NCBI RefSeq assembly: GCF_013409045.1
Contig: NZ_JACCBT010000001.1
Coordinates: forward strand, 1,550,001-1,614,000
Direction: 5' to 3'
Length of the DNA stretch: 64,000 bases
Origin: Actinomadura citrea
GTDB taxonomy: Bacteria > Actinomycetota > Actinomycetes > Streptosporangiales > Streptosporangiaceae
Position 1 is the first letter of the stretch, and each line of letters begins with the position of its first letter. Under the pieces are notes generated by a model, which had not been told where the DNA came from, made no database searches, and worked only from the letters and a program-made list of their open reading frames with translations. The translations under genes and the position numbers were made by a program. Below, piece by piece: positions 60,387 through 64,000 of the stretch.

Positions 60387-62150
60387 GTGAACCTGATCAA
60401 TCTTGAGAACGTCGCCAAGGCCTACGGGCCCAAGCCGCTGCTCGACGCCGTGTCCCTCGGCCTGGACGAGGGCGACCGCGTCGGCGTCGTCGGCCGCAAC
60501 GGCGGCGGCAAGAGCACCCTCGTGTCCGTCCTCGCCCGGGAGACCGAACCCGACGACGGGCGCGTGACCCATGCGCGCGGGATCCGGCTCGGCTACCTGA
60601 CCCAGCGGGACGCGTTCGCCGAGACCGCGACCGTCCGGTCCGTCGTGCTGGGCGACCGCGCCGAGCACGAGTGGGCGGGCGACGTCCGCGTCCGCGAGAT
60701 CCTCGGCGGCCTGCTCGCCGACCTGGACCTGGACGCGCCGCTGGCCGGCATGTCCGGCGGGGAGCGCCGCCGCGTCGCGCTGGCCCGCCTCCTGGTCCCC
60801 GAGTCCGACCTGCTCCTGCTGGACGAGCCCACCAACCACCTCGACATCGAGGCGATCGACTGGCTGGCCCGGCACCTCAGGGGCCGCAAGGTCGCGCTGC
60901 TCGTCGTCACCCACGACCGCTGGTTCCTGGACGAGGTGACCGACCGCACGTGGGAGGTCGTCGACGGGCGCGTCGAACGCTACGAGGGCGGCTACTCCGC
61001 CTACGTCCTCGCCAAGGCCGAACGCTCCCGGATCGCCGCCGCCACCGAGGCCAAGCGGCAGAACCTGCTCCGCAAGGAACTGGCATGGCTGCGCCGCGGC
61101 CCGCAGGCCCGCACGTCCAAGCCCAAGTTCCGGGTGGACGCCGCGCAGGCCCTCATCGCCGACGAGCCGCCGGCGCGCGACGCGGTGGAGCTGACCCGGT
61201 TCGCGACCGCGCGGCTCGGCAAGACCGTCTACGACCTCGAGGACGTCAGCGTCCGCCTCGGCGACCGCGACCTGTTCCAGCGCATGACGTGGCGGCTCGG
61301 CCCGGGCGACCGGGTCGGTCTCGTCGGCGTCAACGGCAGCGGCAAGAGCACCCTGCTGCGCCTCCTCGACGGCTCCGTCCGGGCGGTCGCGGGAACGGTC
61401 GTGCAGGGCAAGACCGTCCAGCTCGCGCACCTGTCGCAGAACCTGGAGGACCTCGACCCGTCCCGGCGCGTCCTGGAATCGGTCGAGGAGATCCGCCGCC
61501 GCATCACCGTCGGCAAGCGCGAATGGACCGCGAGCCAGCTCCTCGAACGGCTCGGCTTCGCGGGCGACCGGCAGTGGACGCCCGTCGGCGACCTGTCCGG
61601 CGGTGAACGCCGCCGCCTGCAGCTGCTCCGCCTCCTGATGGCCGAACCCAACGTCCTCCTCCTGGACGAGCCCACGAACGACCTCGACATCGAGACCCTC
61701 ACCGAGGTCGAGGACCTCCTGGACGGCTGGCCCGGGACCCTCGTCGTCGTCAGCCACGACCGGTACTTCCTGGAGCGCATCACCGACCACGTCGTCGCGC
61801 TGCTCGGCGACGGTCGCGTGTCGCTGCTGCCCGGCGGCGTCGACGAGTACCTCGAACGCCGCGCGGCCGGAACCGCGCCCAAGCCCGGCGTCGTCCGCGA
61901 CGAGCCCGCCCCGGCGCCCCCCAAGCCCAAGGCGGGCGGCCAGGACTGGAAGGCCCGCAAGGAGCTCGACCGCCTCGAACGCCGCCTGGAGAAGCTCGCC
62001 GGGCAACAGGCCGCCCTCCACGAGCAGCTCGCCGCGCACGCCACCGACTACGCCAAGCTCCAGGAGCTCGACGCCCGGCTCAAGGAGATCCAGGCCGAGG
62101 CCGCCGACGTCGAGGAAGAGTGGCTCATGCTCGCCGAGGACCTCGGCTAG
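60387..62150 (+). CDS. ABC-F family ATPase
   Basis: A 587-residue protein with two tandem ABC nucleotide-binding domains and no membrane segment. Walker A motifs are GRNGGGKST (36-44) and GVNGSGKST in the second half. Signatures MSGGERRR and LSGGERRR and Walker B blocks LLLDEPTNHLD and LLLDEPTNDLD are all present. A linker of about 80 residues joins the domains, and a C-terminal coiled coil (LDRLERRLEKLAGQQAALHEQL) ends the protein. ABC-F proteins act on the ribosome in translation control or antibiotic protection; this one resembles the Uup-type arrangement. A TACGCT -10 at 60371-60376 makes the leader very short. Confidence 0.9.
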   Translation: MNLINLENVAKAYGPKPLLDAVSLGLDEGDRVGVVGRNGGGKSTLVSVLARETEPDDGRVTHARGIRLGYLTQRDAFAETATVRSVVLGDRAEHEWAGDVRVREILGGLLADLDLDAPLAGMSGGERRRVALARLLVPESDLLLLDEPTNHLDIEAIDWLARHLRGRKVALLVVTHDRWFLDEVTDRTWEVVDGRVERYEGGYSAYVLAKAERSRIAAATEAKRQNLLRKELAWLRRGPQARTSKPKFRVDAAQALIADEPPARDAVELTRFATARLGKTVYDLEDVSVRLGDRDLFQRMTWRLGPGDRVGLVGVNGSGKSTLLRLLDGSVRAVAGTVVQGKTVQLAHLSQNLEDLDPSRRVLESVEEIRRRITVGKREWTASQLLERLGFAGDRQWTPVGDLSGGERRRLQLLRLLMAEPNVLLLDEPTNDLDIETLTEVEDLLDGWPGTLVVVSHDRYFLERITDHVVALLGDGRVSLLPGGVDEYLERRAAGTAPKPGVVRDEPAPAPPKPKAGGQDWKARKELDRLERRLEKLAGQQAALHEQLAAHATDYAKLQELDARLKEIQAEAADVEEEWLMLAEDLG

Positions 62151-62229
62151 CCGTGTCTTGACGTGTCGCCGCGGTCGTCCGGCTCAACGGGCCGTGTTGG
62201 CCCTGGGGGCGAAGCGCAACCCCTGGGAG

Positions 62230-62718
62230 TTACTGGTCGAAGGGGACGAGCAGGGTTCTGAGGAGGTCGGCCAAGGCTTCGCGCTGGTCGGGGGTGAGGC
62301 TTTCCAGGATCGCCTGCTCGCGGCCGAGCAGGTCGGCGAAGGCGGCGTCGACGCGGGTCAGGCCCGCGTCGGTGAGGCGGACCTGCACGCCGCGCTTGTC
62401 CTGGGGGTCGGGATGCCGCTCGACCAGGCCCGCCGCCGCCAGCCGGTCGATGCGGTTCGTCATCGTGCCGGAGGTCACCAGCGTCGCGTGCAGGAGGCGG
62501 CCCGGGCTCAGCCGGTAGGGGGCGCCGGCCCGGCGCAGCGCGGTGAGCACGTCGAACTCCCAGGGCTCCAGGCCGTGGTCGGCGAACACGGCGCGCCGGG
62601 CGCGGTCGAGGTGGCGGGCCAGCCGGGAGACGCGGCTGAGGACCTGCAGCGGCCGGACGTCCAGGTCCGGACGCTCGGTGTTCCACGCCTCGACCAGCCT
62701 GTCGACCTCATCGCGCAT
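62230..62718 (-). CDS. tamR: MarR family regulator, TamR/UrtR-like
   Basis: A 162-residue winged-helix regulator with the extra N-terminal helix of the UrtR/HucR group (VDRLVEAWNTERPDLDVRPLQVLSRVSRLARHLD). The core shows PWEFDVLTALRR, LVTSGTMTNRIDRLAAAGLV and the wing RHPDPQDKRGVQVRLT. A -10 TAGGGT (62730-62725) lies six bases before the ATG, so it is leaderless, and a palindrome of its class overlaps the promoter. The same palindrome occurs twice at the methyltransferase promoter at 63.6 kb. This supports TamR, a regulator described in Streptomyces as controlling trans-aconitate methyltransferase. Confidence 0.85.
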   Translation of the reverse strand: MRDEVDRLVEAWNTERPDLDVRPLQVLSRVSRLARHLDRARRAVFADHGLEPWEFDVLTALRRAGAPYRLSPGRLLHATLVTSGTMTNRIDRLAAAGLVERHPDPQDKRGVQVRLTDAGLTRVDAAFADLLGREQAILESLTPDQREALADLLRTLLVPFDQ

Positions 62719-62724
62719 GCCGAC

Positions 62725-62748
62725 ACCCTACCTGTCTTGATATCGAGA
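62725..62748. promoter_or_regulatory. MarR-box 1 at the regulator's own promoter
   Basis: TCTTGATATCGAGA (62735-62748) lies immediately upstream of the -10 TAGGGT (62730-62725, minus strand) of the MarR gene. It belongs to the TCTTGAYRTCRAGA group repeated at 63642 and 63676. It indicates autoregulation. Confidence 0.65.
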
Positions 62749-62762
62749 AAGACGGGGTGCGA

Positions 62763-63566
62763 TCAGCGGCGGGCGGCCAGCGCGGCGGTGATCCGCTCGG
62801 CCGCCTCCGGCGCCTGCCGGACCCCCTCCCGGTAGACGGGCGTCCAGCGCGATCGGTCTCCGAGGCTCGGTCCGAACACCTCCAGCGCCCGTCCGTCCGG
62901 GACGATCCGGACGTCACCGCCGCCGCGCATGTGGGGCACGGGGTCCACCGCGACGAGCGGCCCGGCCCCCTTCGTCAGCTCCGCTTCCGACCACCCGGCG
63001 AACGCGCCGTCCATGTAGCGGCGCCCGCCGATCGGCACCGGCTCGGCGAAGCCGGGTGCGGCGCTGCTCGCCGCCACCGCCAGCGACAGCGGGACGCCGC
63101 TCGACCCGTCCCACAGCACCGGCTCGCCCGACACGGCGTCCATCCCGGTGATCAGCAACCGGGCGTCCGGCCACGTGTCCGTGCCGACCAGGTACCGCAT
63201 GCTCGCGCGGTGGCGGTCCGCGGGCAGCGCGGCCGCGTCCAGGGCCAGCCGCCCGATCCGCCGCCGGGCCTCGTCCGGTTCCAGGCCCGGAGTGCCGCCC
63301 ACCTCGAACACCCGCACCATCACCGAGTCGTCCGCCGGCGCCGGCGGGCCGCCGCGCGGCGGCAGCTCCTCCAGCGCCGCCAGGTCCCTGCCCGTGGTGA
63401 TCGCCGCGCCGGCGATGGCGCCCGCCGACGTCCCGACGACCAGGCCCGCACCCGCCGGGTCCACGCCCGCCTCGCGCAGCCCCGCCGCCAGGCCGATCAG
63501 CCACGCCGTCCCGACCGGCCCGCCGGGGCCGAGCGCCAGCGCCCATCCGCTCTTGTCGTCCGTCAT
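62763..63566 (-). CDS. Patatin-like phospholipase
   Basis: A 267-residue patatin-fold hydrolase. The oxyanion glycine region is GPGGPVG, the nucleophile elbow is GTSAG with Ser47, and the catalytic aspartate lies in MDGAFAG, forming a Ser-Asp dyad. It is probably cytoplasmic, as there is no signal peptide, and would hydrolyse phospholipid or other acyl esters. A TAGGCT -10 (63579-63574) lies seven bases before the ATG, giving another leaderless gene. It lies between the MarR gene and the divergent methyltransferase; whether MarR controls it is not shown, since no palindrome lies at its own start. Confidence 0.82.
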   Translation of the reverse strand: MTDDKSGWALALGPGGPVGTAWLIGLAAGLREAGVDPAGAGLVVGTSAGAIAGAAITTGRDLAALEELPPRGGPPAPADDSVMVRVFEVGGTPGLEPDEARRRIGRLALDAAALPADRHRASMRYLVGTDTWPDARLLITGMDAVSGEPVLWDGSSGVPLSLAVAASSAAPGFAEPVPIGGRRYMDGAFAGWSEAELTKGAGPLVAVDPVPHMRGGGDVRIVPDGRALEVFGPSLGDRSRWTPVYREGVRQAPEAAERITAALAARR

Positions 63567-63641
63567 GCCGGGGAGCCTAGGAGCGCCGCGCGCGGCGGCG
63601 CATCCGTCAGGCGACCGGTCGCCGTGACACGCGCCCAAGAT

Positions 63642-63689
63642 TCTTGACATCAAGATATGCGCGGGGCATGATGTTTCTTGATGTCGAGA
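63642..63689 (+). promoter_or_regulatory. Promoter of the methyltransferase with two MarR boxes
   Basis: TTGACA (63644-63649), 17 bases, CATGAT (63667-63672) is a near-consensus promoter whose start falls at about the ATG (63681). MarR-box 2, TCTTGACATCAAGA (63642-63655), covers the -35. MarR-box 3, TCTTGATGTCGAGA (63676-63689), covers the transcription and translation start. This is a repressor arrangement. Confidence 0.75.
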
Positions 63690-64000
63690 CAAACCGCGGC
63701 CGTGTGGGACCCCGCGCAGTACGGGGTCTTCGGCGACGAGCGCGCCAGGCCCTTCACCGAACTCGCCGGACGGCTCGGCGGCGCCCCGCCCGCGCGCGTC
63801 GCCGACCTCGGCTGCGGGAGCGGCGAGCTCACCGCCACCCTCGCCGCCCGCTGGCCGGACGCCGTCATCGACGCCTTCGACAGCTCGCCGGAGATGATCG
63901 CGGTGGCCCGCGCGCACGAGATCCCGGGACGGCTCGCCTTCCGCGTCGCCGACGTCGCCGCCTGGGAGCCCGAGCGGCCCCTCGACCTCGTGATCTCCAA
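63681..64000 (+). CDS. tam: Trans-aconitate 2-methyltransferase-like, 3'-truncated by window edge
   Basis: The first 106 codons of a SAM-dependent methyltransferase run off the window. After MSRQTAAVWDPAQYGVFGDE comes the RPFTELAGRL helix and the SAM-binding DLGCGSGELT; the FDSSPEMIAVARA helix follows. The opening WDPAQY-FxDERxRPF pattern is that of trans-aconitate methyltransferases, which esterify trans-aconitate, an inhibitor of aconitase. The ATG at 63681 coincides with the predicted transcript start, so it should be leaderless. The promoter carries two copies of the palindrome found at the MarR gene. The name rests on this context and the N-terminal pattern only. Confidence 0.8.
   Translation, partial: MSRQTAAVWDPAQYGVFGDERARPFTELAGRLGGAPPARVADLGCGSGELTATLAARWPDAVIDAFDSSPEMIAVARAHEIPGRLAFRVADVAAWEPERPLDLVIS

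Noticed and set aside
62156..62170. Fourth MarR box after the ABC-F gene
   Set aside because: Only the left arm (TCTTGACG) matches; the right arm fails and it lies between convergent gene ends.

Overview
This is high-GC actinobacterial DNA. It carries a conservon operon (sensor kinase, roadblock, DUF742, GTPase), SpoIIE/GAF and RsbW-type regulators, many GTG starts, several apparently leaderless genes, and an rsmI/pmt ... metG-tatD-rpfB-rsmA-ispE block. It resembles a filamentous genus such as Actinomadura (Thermomonosporaceae). The genus is an inference from gene content; I ran no search. I recognised no tRNA, rRNA, CRISPR array or insertion sequence.

Region 1 (1-8.1 kb) starts inside a sulfotransferase gene. 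It continues with a co-directional set: an acyl carrier protein, two SGNH hydrolases, a SnoaL/NTF2-like protein, an oversized acyl-CoA dehydrogenase and a fatty-acyl-AMP ligase. A PadR regulator follows, with overlapping inverted repeats in its promoter. The set looks like a compact pathway that activates a fatty acid, loads it onto a dedicated carrier and desaturates it. The product is unknown, and this is the best candidate for an undescribed system.

Region 2 (8.2-20.2 kb) holds an anti-sigma-type ATPase, a proline-rich protein and the complete conservon. Next come a divergent HxlR/MFS efflux pair with twin operators and a 206-bp tandem intergenic repeat with strong hairpins. A DUF2975/HTH pair and a degenerate Ser/Thr kinase follow; the kinase overlaps a membrane protein that duplicates its extracytoplasmic module.

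Region 3 (20.2-33.7 kb) is metabolic and regulatory: fused indolepyruvate:ferredoxin oxidoreductase with a divergent Lrp regulator, a GAF-SpoIIE phosphatase, a phosphoketolase-acetate kinase operon, an amidase and a two-AAA-module ATPase.

Region 4 (33.8-42.1 kb) groups penicillin-recognising proteins (a serine hydrolase with its LysR regulator, a MecA_N-type PBP, and a class A beta-lactamase lipoprotein) with CorA and a LacI/MFS pair.

Region 5 (42.1-60.4 kb) keeps the mycobacterial order pmt-rsmI ... metG-tatD-rpfB-rsmA-ispE. A cassette of one GT2 glycosyltransferase and three GT-C-like membrane proteins sits between rsmI and metG. A GH26-like lipoprotein sits between rsmA and ispE.

Region 6 (60.4-64 kb) has an ABC-F ATPase, a TamR-like MarR regulator, a patatin-like hydrolase and the start of a trans-aconitate methyltransferase gene. 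Three copies of one MarR-type palindrome lie at the regulator and methyltransferase promoters.
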